Source: Vavraia culicis subsp. floridensis (taxonomy: Eukaryota; Microsporidia; Pleistophoridae). Taken from it: 29,985 nt of DNA. Where the stretch lies: the NCBI RefSeq assembly GCF_000192795.1, contig NW_007360663.1, positions 1 to 29,985 of the forward strand, written 5' to 3'. Under the pieces are notes generated by a model. That model had not been told where the DNA came from, ran no database searches, and saw nothing but the letters and a program-made list of their open reading frames with translations. How positions within the stretch are numbered: the first letter of the stretch is position 1; every line of letters starts with the position of its first letter. Of the stretch, positions 17,418-27,518 are shown piece by piece. A program made the translations under genes and the position numbers.

Positions 17418-19940
17418 ATGCCAACAATTACACGCTCAGTCTTACACACCTTCATAGCGTACCTGAGCACTCCAAACACCACAGAAAAGCAGGTACGCAT
17501 AGAGAGAATGCGCAGGAAACTTGCGCAGCGAAAGACCATGGACAGACTGTGTCTGCAGCAAAATCTTTATTTATCCATTAATAACGATGTTACGGACGCG
17601 TTCGTGTTCATAAACGCATGTCAGCATGCAGACAGGAGGATAAAATTCTTGGGATACACTGGCGCGTTACAAGTTAGGAATGCGGACGAGCTGCTTATGA
17701 TGGTAAACACGTTGAAGAAAGATATGGAAAGAGGTGACATACTCGCGGTAAGGTATTTAGCCAATGCTTTGGAGGTTCCAATAGAGGATATTAGGAATGA
17801 AATACGATTTGAGTGCACAAGAGAGATGCTCGTACTCTTTTACAAGCTCTACAGGATGGATGGTACGAGAAAGGATGGGAACGATGCATTTGAGGATGGT
17901 AGTGAAAGAGATGGTCACGATGACGAGGATAGATGGGTGAATGATAGCAGTGCTCACCAGGCAGAACATAAAGAATCAGGAAACATAGCGTTAATCCGTT
18001 CAGAAAATGTGCTGGAAGCTGGTTGTGTGAAAAAGGAGGCAAAAACGATTTATACAGAGTTTGTGGGTGAGACGAATAGCGAAGCCGTGAAATATGATAC
18101 AGAACAATGCACAGAAAATAACAACATTGCAAATCATGGAGTAAAGGTCAAAAGCAGTGCTGATCGCGTAAAGGATTGCATGCCTAGCAGAAATATACCA
18201 AGGAGTGCCCTGGACATTTTACGAAAAAATTTTGACAAATACAACACTCTCAACAAGGTGAAGCAAGTAATAGTGAAGTACCCGCACAAACCGCCTATTT
18301 CTCTCCAACCGACAGCCATAAGGGGGTCACTCTCAGACAGATTATCGTATCACACCAATTTCAAACGGTTTTATTCCCTAAAGGTACAACCTGATGATAT
18401 GCTTAATGACATTCTCTTCATAAAATTGCAAATAATGTTGGACCTAGATGGTGACATAAAGCTGAACCAAACAGAACAGGTCTTTTTACTTACGTTGTTC
18501 AGAGAATCGGAGGACAACATCCTAAAGACTAAGATTGTACAGGTGGTCACACGCACTCACAACATAAAAAAGAACAAAGAATGGATTGGTGAGATATCAA
18601 GCCGGTTGAAATTTCCTGGTCTTTACAAGATGAGTGCTGATCAAGTGGCTGTTGTGCTCGAATGTCTGCGCTTCATGGTAAGACATGGCGTGGCAATACC
18701 AGATGTGAACGTGTTCTTGTACAGACTGATGCATTCATACCAGAACAATTTTGTGTTCTTCGCCTTAGACGTGCTGAGAACGTATAGAGTATTTGACAGG
18801 CAGGTGATCGATAAGTGTCTTAGAATGGAAATTGTGGATCATCTCGCGTATGATACACTGTTTGGCAATATTTCTAAAAGGACAGCACGGTTTGCGTTTG
18901 AAAAGATGGAAAAGACGCTCATGTTGTTCTCGGATGATAAAAATGTGCAAAAGATTGTTAGAAAGATCATTGAAAAGGGAAGTGACAGGCTCTTGGTTAG
19001 TATCATACGGAATTACCCAAATATCGGCTATTTCTACGGTGTTCTCCGTGAAATAAAGGATAAAACAAAATTGAGAGAAATCCGAGATTTTCTGGCCAAA
19101 CATTTGAACATTTACGGTGTAGATTTGATATGCCAGTTGTTCGAAATGAATGCCGGGTATGATCTATCAAAGCATAAATCGAGAAGATACTATGACACGA
19201 CAGAAGATGATGGAGAGACTTATGAGGTGTTGGAACGTAGCGGTGAAGAGGTAAAAAATAGCATGAAGATGAATAAAGAATGTGAGAGTCGGAATGGTGA
19301 AAAGACAATTAGTAACGAAAAGAATGTTATGTGTGCCACAAATGTGACAGCAAGAAACGTGGGAGTGCGAATAAGCGACTCTTACGGTTATGGGGAGGGA
19401 TCTACAGGCGAATCTTGGCACGTGCAACATGAGAAGGCTGCTGATAAGGCAACAATAAGTGTCCAAGGCGAAGATGATAATGCCGTAAACAACGAAGTTA
19501 CAGGGCCAAATCAATTGGAACACGGTAACGAATTTAGAACAGGGCCTGTTATGGATGATCAAGCCAAGATAACGCATGAGTTTCTGTTTGAAGAAAAAGA
19601 AAATGGTGATAACGCTGCTAGTGGGCGGGTTCATCCGCTCAAAAAATCAGGTAATCGTGAAAACAATTATAAAAGTCTGAGCATCGATAGAGTCAACAGA
19701 GAATACACAGACTTTTACAAAAAAGGGCTAAAAGTGATCACACAAGCAACAGATAAGGAGCGACTAAAAGTTTTGGACCATTTGATAAGCGTTTGCCTGA
19801 GGTATGGTGACGTCCAGAGAAATAAAAAATTACTTATGAAGTTACTGATGAAAATCGATGACGAGGAGGTGCGAGGAATGATCGAAAAGGGAATCATGTA
19901 CTTTGATCTGGTAGATTTGCATGGCAGTATGAATGATTAA
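17418..19940 (+). CDS. Adaptin-like large subunit of a clathrin-adaptor (AP) complex
   Basis: An 840-residue helical HEAT/ARM-type protein. Residues about 40-115 resemble the N-terminal trunk of gamma/alpha adaptins: the segment RRIKFLGYTG, a leucine-rich helix, then NTLKKDM matches the adaptin order of a KRIGYLG-like helix followed by N-x-x-KNDL. Residues about 320-580 continue as helical repeats. Two hydrophilic insertions interrupt the trunk (about 149-270 and 605-755, the second acidic and Asn-rich). There is no obvious C-terminal ear domain. The protein would serve in vesicle budding at the Golgi, endosome or plasma membrane. Gamma, alpha or delta identity cannot be settled; beta-COP or another HEAT protein is an alternative. 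The ATG at 17418 is the first in frame. Unlike most genes here, its upstream bases are A-rich with no C-run. Confidence 0.65.
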   Translation: MPTITRSVLHTFIAYLSTPNTTEKQVRIERMRRKLAQRKTMDRLCLQQNLYLSINNDVTDAFVFINACQHADRRIKFLGYTGALQVRNADELLMMVNTLKKDMERGDILAVRYLANALEVPIEDIRNEIRFECTREMLVLFYKLYRMDGTRKDGNDAFEDGSERDGHDDEDRWVNDSSAHQAEHKESGNIALIRSENVLEAGCVKKEAKTIYTEFVGETNSEAVKYDTEQCTENNNIANHGVKVKSSADRVKDCMPSRNIPRSALDILRKNFDKYNTLNKVKQVIVKYPHKPPISLQPTAIRGSLSDRLSYHTNFKRFYSLKVQPDDMLNDILFIKLQIMLDLDGDIKLNQTEQVFLLTLFRESEDNILKTKIVQVVTRTHNIKKNKEWIGEISSRLKFPGLYKMSADQVAVVLECLRFMVRHGVAIPDVNVFLYRLMHSYQNNFVFFALDVLRTYRVFDRQVIDKCLRMEIVDHLAYDTLFGNISKRTARFAFEKMEKTLMLFSDDKNVQKIVRKIIEKGSDRLLVSIIRNYPNIGYFYGVLREIKDKTKLREIRDFLAKHLNIYGVDLICQLFEMNAGYDLSKHKSRRYYDTTEDDGETYEVLERSGEEVKNSMKMNKECESRNGEKTISNEKNVMCATNVTARNVGVRISDSYGYGEGSTGESWHVQHEKAADKATISVQGEDDNAVNNEVTGPNQLEHGNEFRTGPVMDDQAKITHEFLFEEKENGDNAASGRVHPLKKSGNRENNYKSLSIDRVNREYTDFYKKGLKVITQATDKERLKVLDHLISVCLRYGDVQRNKKLLMKLLMKIDDEEVRGMIEKGIMYFDLVDLHGSMND

Positions 19941-20546
19941 ATGGTTATTACTGGACATGAAAGCTTACGTATCAAAGCAAGTCTTGCTCTCGGATTAGAC
20001 CTGTGCTATGGGGTGTTCAGAGCAAATGCCCCATCACATAACTATTTTTTTGCACAAAAAGGAGAAGTAATTATAATGTTGTTCCTCAAGCATCGTTACT
20101 ACCGTAGGATGGCATTTTCTTTAACTCAGACATGAATAAACCATTTATTTATCAATTGCTGCTGTTTATTGGTCACCTGTATTTTTGAACGGCTTCCCTT
20201 CAGGAGGTCAACACATTTTCAGTAAAATTACGAACTAATGCTTGAAGTGGCTGTTTGTTATATTAATTGACAGTGCTCCTATCAATTCGTGCTATGCGTA
20301 TCGCAGTACAGGCATCATCTATTCGTCTACGTGTAAAAGATGTAGTTATACGTGGTTAAAGCATTAAGTGCACATCTTAAGTTTTTCAAACAACGGATTT
20401 ATTCATCTGGGATACACCTTGCAAACTCATTTTACCTCCTTACTGGTACTTTTGCAAGACAGGTAAGCACGAAGTGCCCAGCAACACTAAATGTTCAAAA
20501 TTTTGCTCTTCAGCATTTTTCAAAACCCACCATTCCACCCTCAAAA
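19941..20546. other. Spacer between adaptin-like gene and UTP13-like gene
   Basis: The adaptin-like stop (TAA) is followed directly by an in-frame ATG, with 64 more open codons to 20135. Nothing in that translation is recognisable, so I treat it as chance. From 20352 the frame of the next gene is open without an ATG. CCACCCTCAAAA directly precedes that gene's start at 20547. No other feature is seen. Confidence 0.5.
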
Positions 20547-22997
20547 ATGGCTTTCATCCTCACAAACATAATACCTGCGCTTTCTACATCAAAAGGGATA
20601 GTACAGCACCGCAACACACTTTACTTCTCATCATCAAACACAATATATGCACTGAATAATCATAGTACCACGTTTATCGTTGATCTTCACGGTGAGATAA
20701 TAGATTTGCAGAGCAACGGCGCGTTCATTTTTGCACAGACCAGCGAAAAACTTTATATGTTGAATCAATCCAAGATATTGGCAACGATGAAGATGAAGGG
20801 TGCATTCACAGTTACTGATACGTGCTTGGTTGTGGGTGACAAGGAGCTTTTCATGTATGAATTGCCTGTTAGGTACAATTTGATCATGTTTAAGCGAATT
20901 GGGGATGTGCGAGCGCACAGCGAGAATGTACTGAAGGTTAAAGTACTTGAGGATGGGATTGTTTTGAGTGTTGGAAAAGATTCTACCGTAAGGATGAGCA
21001 GTTTTAGGGACGGAAGGAGCAAAGTGCTGTGTTACCACCGCGAGATGCCGGTTGATGTATTTTTCTATGAGGACCTGCCTGAAGAAACTAGCGAAGAGAA
21101 CGCGGGGGAGCGTGCGAATCAAAAAGAGGATTGCAGCATGTATGATGGAACGAAAGGGAGAGAAGGCAAGAATGAAGATGCCGGTAAATGTATTCATGTA
21201 ATTGGTTCTGGTGAAGGAAACGGCAAGGATACACGTGGTGAAAATTGCACTGGCAACACTGCAGTTGATAATGAGAGACCATCTGATATTCTTGAAACGC
21301 TTTCTAAGGAGTATTTTATTGTTACAGTCTCGCAGCGTGGAACGATAAACACATTCAGCACAAAACGAAGAAAAATAGTGAAAAGGAAGTTCTTAGATAG
21401 GAATATACTGTGTGCATGCCGTATGAATGATCGGCTGTTTCTATTGAGTGATGAAAATGTAGTATTGGTTGTTAAGGATGATGATGTTTGTGAGTATGGC
21501 GTGGATATCTGTGCGTACGAAATGCGTGTTTTGGACCAAAAAATCGTGCTAAGGGGCACAAATGGCATCGCTGTTTACGAATATTTGTGCGTTAATACCG
21601 GAGACAGACAATTTTTCAAAAAACGCGGAGCACGGGATGCCAATCTTCTAGCCTCTAACCCTACAAACACCGAAGATGAAAAACAGAGAGAGTCGCTTTG
21701 CTGTTTGTATTCTATTCCATTGTGCAAAATCGTAGATTTTTGTGAAAACAACGATGTGATGCTGAGCTGTGCAGATAATACGGTGCGCAGAGCTAACCTA
21801 ACCAATAATACGTGCTACTTTGGGCGTAGCACCACAGATGTTTTCAATGTTGACGAGCCGATCTTCAAAATATTCTACAGGTGTAACGTTCTGATTTGCA
21901 TCACAGAGACGTGTCTCGTAAAAGCGTATGATGTGAAGAATGGCACGCTGTTCAGGGAAATTAACCTTGGTTTCAAGGTGAGCTGTGCAGATGTAAACGA
22001 GGATAACTCTGTGCTGTTTGTTTGTAACTACGACAGCTACGAGATAAACGTTGTGGACATAAGACGATCAAAAATAGTTGATACGCTGAAAATGAGTGCT
22101 ATGATAAGAAAAATGTGTTACTTCAACAACAGCGTATACTTCTTGAGCATGGACAACCAGCTCATTCGTTATTTCTTCATGAATGGACGGATGGAAAACT
22201 TCGAAATCAAGAAAACAATTTACGATTTCGAACTAAGCAATAATAATGTGATAGTGTGCCTGGAGAAGGAGATTTTGGTGGTTGATGGCAGCTTTGGTAT
22301 TGTAAAATCGTTCAATTTGAAGTTTGTGAGCCGAAGCAGAAATGAAATGTTCATCAGCAACAAACCGTGTACAAGCTGCTCGCTCACATACGATGGTACC
22401 ACTCTTGTGTGTGGTGCACAGGCAAACGAGATTAAAATAGTTGATTTGAAAACGGGATGTGTCATCCAGACACTCAAGTTGTCGCGTAACAAAGAAAAAG
22501 AAAATTACAAGAAGAGACTTGGTGTAGAAAGGAAGGACGAATTCAAACACACAGATGTAATCGAGGCGATGAAGATTAAGTACGTGCCGAATGGATTTCT
22601 GGTGTTGACACGTGAGAGTGTGTTTCTCTTCAAGGTAAGAAATCTGGAGATAGAGAAAGGCGCATTCTTAACAAAAATGGATGAGAACGAGATAAAGGAA
22701 TCGTTGCAAGAGCGCAAATATGTTCGTGCTCTGCTGGGCAGCATCAACTCAAGAAGCAAGGCCATGATTAAGGAATGCATACGTGAAACATGCGCAGGTC
22801 GGATTGATGAGATCATCAAGAATGTGAGGGAGGAGGATGTGGCGTATTTGAAGAGCGTTATCAATGAAATAATGTTAGAAGAGCAGATATCGTATCAATG
22901 TATGGTTTGGTTAAGGTCATTAATTTATAATTTTACAGGTAATCTGGTGGAAAGTGATTTAGAAATTATTAAAATGCTACGAGCTGCTTTGAAATGA
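20547..22997 (+). CDS. UTP13: WD40-repeat protein, probable U3 snoRNP (SSU processome) subunit, Utp13-like
   Basis: 816 residues from the first ATG, which follows CCACCCTCAAAA; the upstream open frame has only a GTG. Residues about 1-170 and 270-700 show degenerate WD40 blades: repeated beta-strand runs, a GKDSTVRM motif near 150, and a late GTTLVCGAQANEIKIVDL blade. They probably form two propellers. An acidic Gly/Glu/Asn-rich insertion lies at about 180-250. The last 100 residues (from about 711) form a helical domain beginning with a charged helix ESLQERKYVRALL. That is typical of the C-terminal domain shared by Utp13 and Utp12, which ties the UTP-B subcomplex together in early pre-18S processing in the nucleolus. 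Tandem WD40 plus this tail fits Utp13 best; Utp12 or another UTP-B WD40 protein is possible. Confidence 0.75.
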   Translation: MAFILTNIIPALSTSKGIVQHRNTLYFSSSNTIYALNNHSTTFIVDLHGEIIDLQSNGAFIFAQTSEKLYMLNQSKILATMKMKGAFTVTDTCLVVGDKELFMYELPVRYNLIMFKRIGDVRAHSENVLKVKVLEDGIVLSVGKDSTVRMSSFRDGRSKVLCYHREMPVDVFFYEDLPEETSEENAGERANQKEDCSMYDGTKGREGKNEDAGKCIHVIGSGEGNGKDTRGENCTGNTAVDNERPSDILETLSKEYFIVTVSQRGTINTFSTKRRKIVKRKFLDRNILCACRMNDRLFLLSDENVVLVVKDDDVCEYGVDICAYEMRVLDQKIVLRGTNGIAVYEYLCVNTGDRQFFKKRGARDANLLASNPTNTEDEKQRESLCCLYSIPLCKIVDFCENNDVMLSCADNTVRRANLTNNTCYFGRSTTDVFNVDEPIFKIFYRCNVLICITETCLVKAYDVKNGTLFREINLGFKVSCADVNEDNSVLFVCNYDSYEINVVDIRRSKIVDTLKMSAMIRKMCYFNNSVYFLSMDNQLIRYFFMNGRMENFEIKKTIYDFELSNNNVIVCLEKEILVVDGSFGIVKSFNLKFVSRSRNEMFISNKPCTSCSLTYDGTTLVCGAQANEIKIVDLKTGCVIQTLKLSRNKEKENYKKRLGVERKDEFKHTDVIEAMKIKYVPNGFLVLTRESVFLFKVRNLEIEKGAFLTKMDENEIKESLQERKYVRALLGSINSRSKAMIKECIRETCAGRIDEIIKNVREEDVAYLKSVINEIMLEEQISYQCMVWLRSLIYNFTGNLVESDLEIIKMLRAALK

Positions 22998-24617
22998 GAA
23001 ATACATACCAAATATGGGGATAGTTATCATACAAAGCGGTTCATCTGGCATACAGGAGATCACACTTTTCCATAAATAAACGACATTTGATCTACTCATC
23101 GATTTCCCATTGAACATGCCCGGTTTTAGTTTAACTGCTTATATTTCCGCCAAATAGGTAAATTTATCGTTTAACTGGTTCTAGGACACCCATAAATGAA
23201 TGATGCCAATCAAAATGCTAAACATTGATTGTCAGGCATACAAACTAGTCCGTTCAATACATACATTTTCGTTATGGTGCCAAATCCTTTCCTCTCGGTA
23301 TAATTTCCTCTTTTGATGGTTTTGTTGTGAGTGTAACCAAAAATATTTGTGGTAATGAACATTTATAGTGATATGTACCAAAATATTATTATGAGAGAAT
23401 TTGCAGCGGTGGATTACCGCGTATTTTTATGAAAAATTATCACATATGTCTAATATTTCCATTTTTTTGCTTTTGTGGTTAATCAAACCAATTCAGAAAC
23501 AATGCTCATTATGTGAAAATACATTATTAGTACCACCGTTTATAATATTCATTGTTTAAACCAAACATAGCGTTTCAGATCAACCATCACTGTTCAAGAA
23601 ATGATCTCTCCATGCAAAATATGCTCATAAATTAAGGACGATAAACTGCAATGTCATATCATTAGGGGCCTGCTACATGATTAAATTGTTTTTGATCTTG
23701 GATAACGGGTAAATTATTATGTAAACTGTCGTAAAAGAGACCTGGTGCTTTACTGTAGCTATTCTTTACAAGAGGTTAAGGCACAATTGTCTTAATCCAG
23801 CATAAAATTCTGTTTTGTAGTATTCCTGTCCTCTTCTCAGCCATTTTTCAAGATATATACTTTTGCTTACCTTACAAGAATTGTTCATACCTCCAAAATA
23901 CATTCTGACAATAATTCACCATTACAACGATTGTAACTCAAATCAATACATCGTAAATTTCATATTTTTAGATTTGCTTGTTTTCCCAAATTATCGTTTT
24001 AACAATAATTGATAATTGCGGATGCTGCTCAAGAGAGCACTTGATCATTCAGTACTCACATAAAGAGATAATAGTTTGAGAAATAATGATCTTTTTAAGG
24101 CATATGGATGCTCATGTTCTTGTTCACTTGGGATGGAGAAACAGAGCGATAACACCAAAAATAAAAGTTAAATGGTTAGTTATGAAACCGCTTTCTACAT
24201 ATTAGCAATACCTCTGCATCATTTTTGCAAAATTTTGTGCGTGCTGTAATCGCACCAATTTAACTTTTACACATAAAATCAATTCGTATAATTTTTTACG
24301 AGTAGCACAAGTTTAACACGATATAAAGCGTAAATATCGCTTATATCAAGGTATTGCTGTGTATTTGATGCAAAATTATTATCAAAAAGGGTTTAAAACC
24401 TATTATGGTAGAACAAAGCATATAAGAAGAGACTTAACATTGAATAATGGTTTCTGCAACACAAAAACGTTTAGAAACAGTAAATAAATGGACATATAAC
24501 ATTCATCGGGTTCTCCTTTTCATGTGTTCCATAGCAATATGCCACGTATTGACAATGCCTTTTTAAAATTAAAAAAGTTACCAAAAAAAGATCAGAAAAA
24601 GCATTCGCACCCATTCC
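22998..24617. other. AT-rich intergenic region
   Basis: About 1.6 kb with no frame of note and no recognisable RNA gene. GC content falls well below that of the genes to the left. Only short A/T runs and isolated GGTACC- or TTAATTGA-like words recur. CCC lies 5 bases before the ATG of the next gene at 24618. Confidence 0.6.
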
Positions 24618-25475
24618 ATGATATTACTCAGCCTTCTATTTTGCATGCTTCTTCCATTATTTTTCATCATGCACGGTTCTGCATCGGTCCAAATTGACAG
24701 TGAACAAGATCAGGTTGTTCCTACATTTTGCAGGCTGAACAGCTTTAAATCGGAACTTGAGTCGGTAATCAAGCGAATCGATGATCTTATCAAACAGTTC
24801 GACGAAGGGACGGAAGTAAGCAGTGATCTCCTCATAAAAAATCGTGTTCGTATGTCATTTGCCGAGGCACTGGATGGAGTGAGAGTTGATACCGAAACGA
24901 ATAAGCAAATACTCATATTTAAACATGCCAAGTCATTATTAAGTGTGTTTAGAAGCAGTTTGTTGGTGCAGTTCGCCATGATAGTCTATAGACCAACTCA
25001 TGACGATATCAAGAACAACATCCACCAGCAAATCACCGAGTTGGAAGAGTTATCAAAGCTTTTAATACAAATGATTGATACAAATGGTCAATCCTGTGAT
25101 CTTAACCACATAAAAAAACAATTATTGGCCGATGAAGTTTTATCATTTTTATGGGAAGAGCTCAAAATGGTTAATTCAGTAATTGGCGACATGTTCAAGG
25201 GAAAGGTATTCAAACAAATATTTAGTTATATTTGTGATACAAAATTGTACCTACAAAAATGTCACAACCGTCTCAATAATATTATTTATTGCGAGGATAA
25301 AGTACAAACATCTAGCATTGTGTGTTCGATTGAGAGCTGTAAAAAACCGCTCTTTGCGTATTTGGTTGATAATCCAAATGAATATTTTTGCTTGTCTTGT
25401 TCTGCGGTGATAATCAGTGGTAACAATGATGATCAAAGCCGGCCACCGTATTGTAAGCGAATAAAAAATTTTTAA
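24618..25475 (+). CDS. Orphan secreted protein with C-terminal Cys cluster
   Basis: I do not recognise this 285-residue protein. The ATG at 24618 is preceded by CACCCATTCC, the start-site pattern of most genes in the window. Residues 1-23 form a strong signal peptide (hydrophobic Leu/Phe core, small residues before Ser-Ala-Ser). The mature part is helical with coiled-coil-like spacing (about 36-65 and 125-150) and no further membrane segment. The C-terminal 55 residues hold five Cys as C-x4-C, C-x2-C and a single Cys (about 236, 241, 258, 261 and 279), suggesting either a small zinc-binding fold or disulphides; the secretory route favours disulphides. It could be a spore-wall, polar-tube or host-directed protein. 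That role is inference from the signal peptide and orphan status. Confidence 0.75.
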   Translation: MILLSLLFCMLLPLFFIMHGSASVQIDSEQDQVVPTFCRLNSFKSELESVIKRIDDLIKQFDEGTEVSSDLLIKNRVRMSFAEALDGVRVDTETNKQILIFKHAKSLLSVFRSSLLVQFAMIVYRPTHDDIKNNIHQQITELEELSKLLIQMIDTNGQSCDLNHIKKQLLADEVLSFLWEELKMVNSVIGDMFKGKVFKQIFSYICDTKLYLQKCHNRLNNIIYCEDKVQTSSIVCSIESCKKPLFAYLVDNPNEYFCLSCSAVIISGNNDDQSRPPYCKRIKNF

Positions 25476-26164
25476 CGTTATATTACATGCAATTCGCAGG
25501 TAAAATAGTGTTTACCATGATTGTTGCATAGCCTTGTCATAAAAATACTTGTAGATCAAATCTTTCGATTGAGGTACTGATAAAATGCTCTAACATGTTA
25601 AATCTTATAGAAAATGCCCTTTTACGCTTTCAAATTATTGTATTTTGGCGGATCTGCACTAAATTTCATTTTGTGAATATTTCTATTCTTTATAAAAAAG
25701 CTTTTACAAACACACGTACAGGTTTACCTAAGAACAGCATATTTATGTCCAAATTGTTGATATTTTCTCTCACTCTTCAATGCTACAATTAAATCTTGTT
25801 ACAAACAAAATTTTATCGTTCTTCGCACACAATGTAATATCCAATGGTACACCTCAACTCGAATCCAGAGATATTATTAGATAAAATAAGCAACCAACGT
25901 CGTATCGAATGCCGTACCTTATAAACATGAACAAAGCTATTTTCGCCACTACTAAAGTTCAAAGCTAAGCACAAACACGTACTCGTGTTTTTCTATTTAT
26001 TGTGTATTTTAGTTTCGATAACAAACATATCACACGGCCATTCATGCAAAAGTATAGATCCATATATATGCATAATTATAAATCATGCAAAATCAACAAT
26101 TAATTATTTTTTTATTTGAACAAAATTTCCGAAGTAATGCATCAAGGGATAAAAACATTCAATG
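25476..26164. other. AT-rich spacer
   Basis: Strongly AT-rich (about 23 percent GC in 26041-26160). A plus-strand frame at 25595-25792 starts with ATG but has AT-driven composition and no recognisable product, so it is not called. Nothing else is seen. Confidence 0.55.
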
Positions 26165-26612
26165 CGTTCCTTTATTAAACATCAACACACGAGGTAGCGA
26201 TCGGCAGCATGAAAAAACACAGAAACACTCTGACTGTGCTTCATAAAGCGATGCGGTGCAAGTTGCCACCAAGTGCATAGAACAGCACCATCATCATCGA
26301 GCAACCATGTATGCCAAATCAGGATGCAAATCAATGGCGCTCTCTACGTTCTAGTGCGTAATATTTCAGCTAAATGATGTCATACGCTAGAAACATAACA
26401 CCAATGCTAAGACCCCCATTCCACAACTCTACCGTATACACATTCGCAGAGCATCATGATCTAAGCACAGCTTAAAGAACAAGATGCGGTGCGCATCAAC
26501 ATATTGATCACTTTCAGTCGCCTCCCCATCTTTTGCACACCCCTATACCACAACACACCACAAACAACCCATCTGTACAAACTGTCATACCCTGCCATCA
26601 TTTATCACACCC
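26165..26612. other. GC-richer unassigned block downstream of the PP2A gene
   Basis: At about 26165, GC content rises from about 23 to about 44 percent and stays high up to the PP2A stop codon. No frame longer than 60 codons exists on either strand, and I cannot match it to a known RNA. It could be a long 3' UTR, a noncoding RNA, or decayed coding sequence. Confidence 0.4.
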
Positions 26613-27518
26613 TTAAATGAAATAGTCAGGTATTTTTTTCACGTTTTCCTTGTCCTCCGTCTCTGGCGCGGGCATGAACTGCTTGAAGGTATAATTTCCT
26701 TTATCATCCATTTCCATCAGAGTGGCCATATTTCCACATCTGTAGCAGTAATTGGGCGCAGAGAAAATCGTCACACATTCCTTGTTATGATTGTAATTGT
26801 AACCGTTCATTGCCAGTTGGTGCGCACGGCACACCATGCTCAGGCCGTTCGTCTTATTAAAGCGTGTGGTCACGTCCTTTCCGAACGTGAAACCAGCACC
26901 ACGCGGTGAAGACCCGAACCCCATGCGTTCGTCCGGATCGGACCACAGCAAATCACACATTGAGCCCTCGTGTGGCACCTCAACCACCCTGTTAATCTTA
27001 TGTATCTGGTCTATTGTATCAACTGTGGGGCTAAGCCCGCCATGACAGCAGAAAAATGAATCGTTTATGATCGCAGCAAGCGGCAGATAATCAAACAAAT
27101 CCGTAAACTCCTTCCACACCATGCTGCTGCCGTATTTTCGCACACACTCGTCGTAGAAGCCGTATACCTGGGTTATTTGTCTGCTCTCATGATTTCCTCG
27201 TAATATCGTGACTCTGTTCGGGTACTTGATGCGCAGACACAGCATAAGTGAGAACGTCTCCACACTGTGAAAGCCTCTATCCACGAAATCGCCCATGAAC
27301 AAATAATTCGTGTCGGGCGGCATTCCACCCACCTTGAACAGTTCCATCAGGTCATAAAACTGCCCATGAATATCGCCACATACCGTGATAGGAGATTTGA
27401 GCGACACAATATTAGATTCTCTCGACAGAATGTCCTTGCCCATTTCGCACAGCTGCTTGACCTCCTCTTCAGTGAGACATTGGCATTTAAAAAGCTTCTC
27501 TATGAATTCGTCTATCAT
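26613..27518 (-). CDS. PPH21: Serine/threonine protein phosphatase 2A catalytic subunit
   Basis: 301 residues, close to the 309 of PP2A-C. The ATG at 27518 follows GGGTAA, so here the start-site run is G rather than C. PPP-family metal and catalytic motifs are all present: GDIHG (48-52), GDFVDRG (76-82), RGNHES (107-112), the HGG histidine (159) and RAH (H233). The [13 protein letters not shown] segment and the YRCGN toward the C-terminus are PP2A-type rather than PP1 or calcineurin. The tail PDYFI keeps the PP2A Pro-Asp-Tyr-Phe but ends in Ile instead of the usual Leu, the residue that is carboxymethylated. PP2A dephosphorylates many cell-cycle and signalling proteins with A and B subunits; none of those partners is in the window. 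PP4-like identity is less likely given the C-terminal tail. Confidence 0.95.
   Translation of the reverse strand: MIDEFIEKLFKCQCLTEEEVKQLCEMGKDILSRESNIVSLKSPITVCGDIHGQFYDLMELFKVGGMPPDTNYLFMGDFVDRGFHSVETFSLMLCLRIKYPNRVTILRGNHESRQITQVYGFYDECVRKYGSSMVWKEFTDLFDYLPLAAIINDSFFCCHGGLSPTVDTIDQIHKINRVVEVPHEGSMCDLLWSDPDERMGFGSSPRGAGFTFGKDVTTRFNKTNGLSMVCRAHQLAMNGYNYNHNKECVTIFSAPNYCYRCGNMATLMEMDDKGNYTFKQFMPAPETEDKENVKKIPDYFI

Noticed and set aside
19941..20135. 64-codon frame directly after the adaptin-like stop, possible readthrough or second gene
   Set aside because: Its translation shows no recognisable feature, and an ATG directly after a stop can occur by chance.
20352..20546. N-terminal extension of the Utp13-like gene
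   Set aside because: It would need a GTG start; the first ATG, after a C-run, is at 20547.
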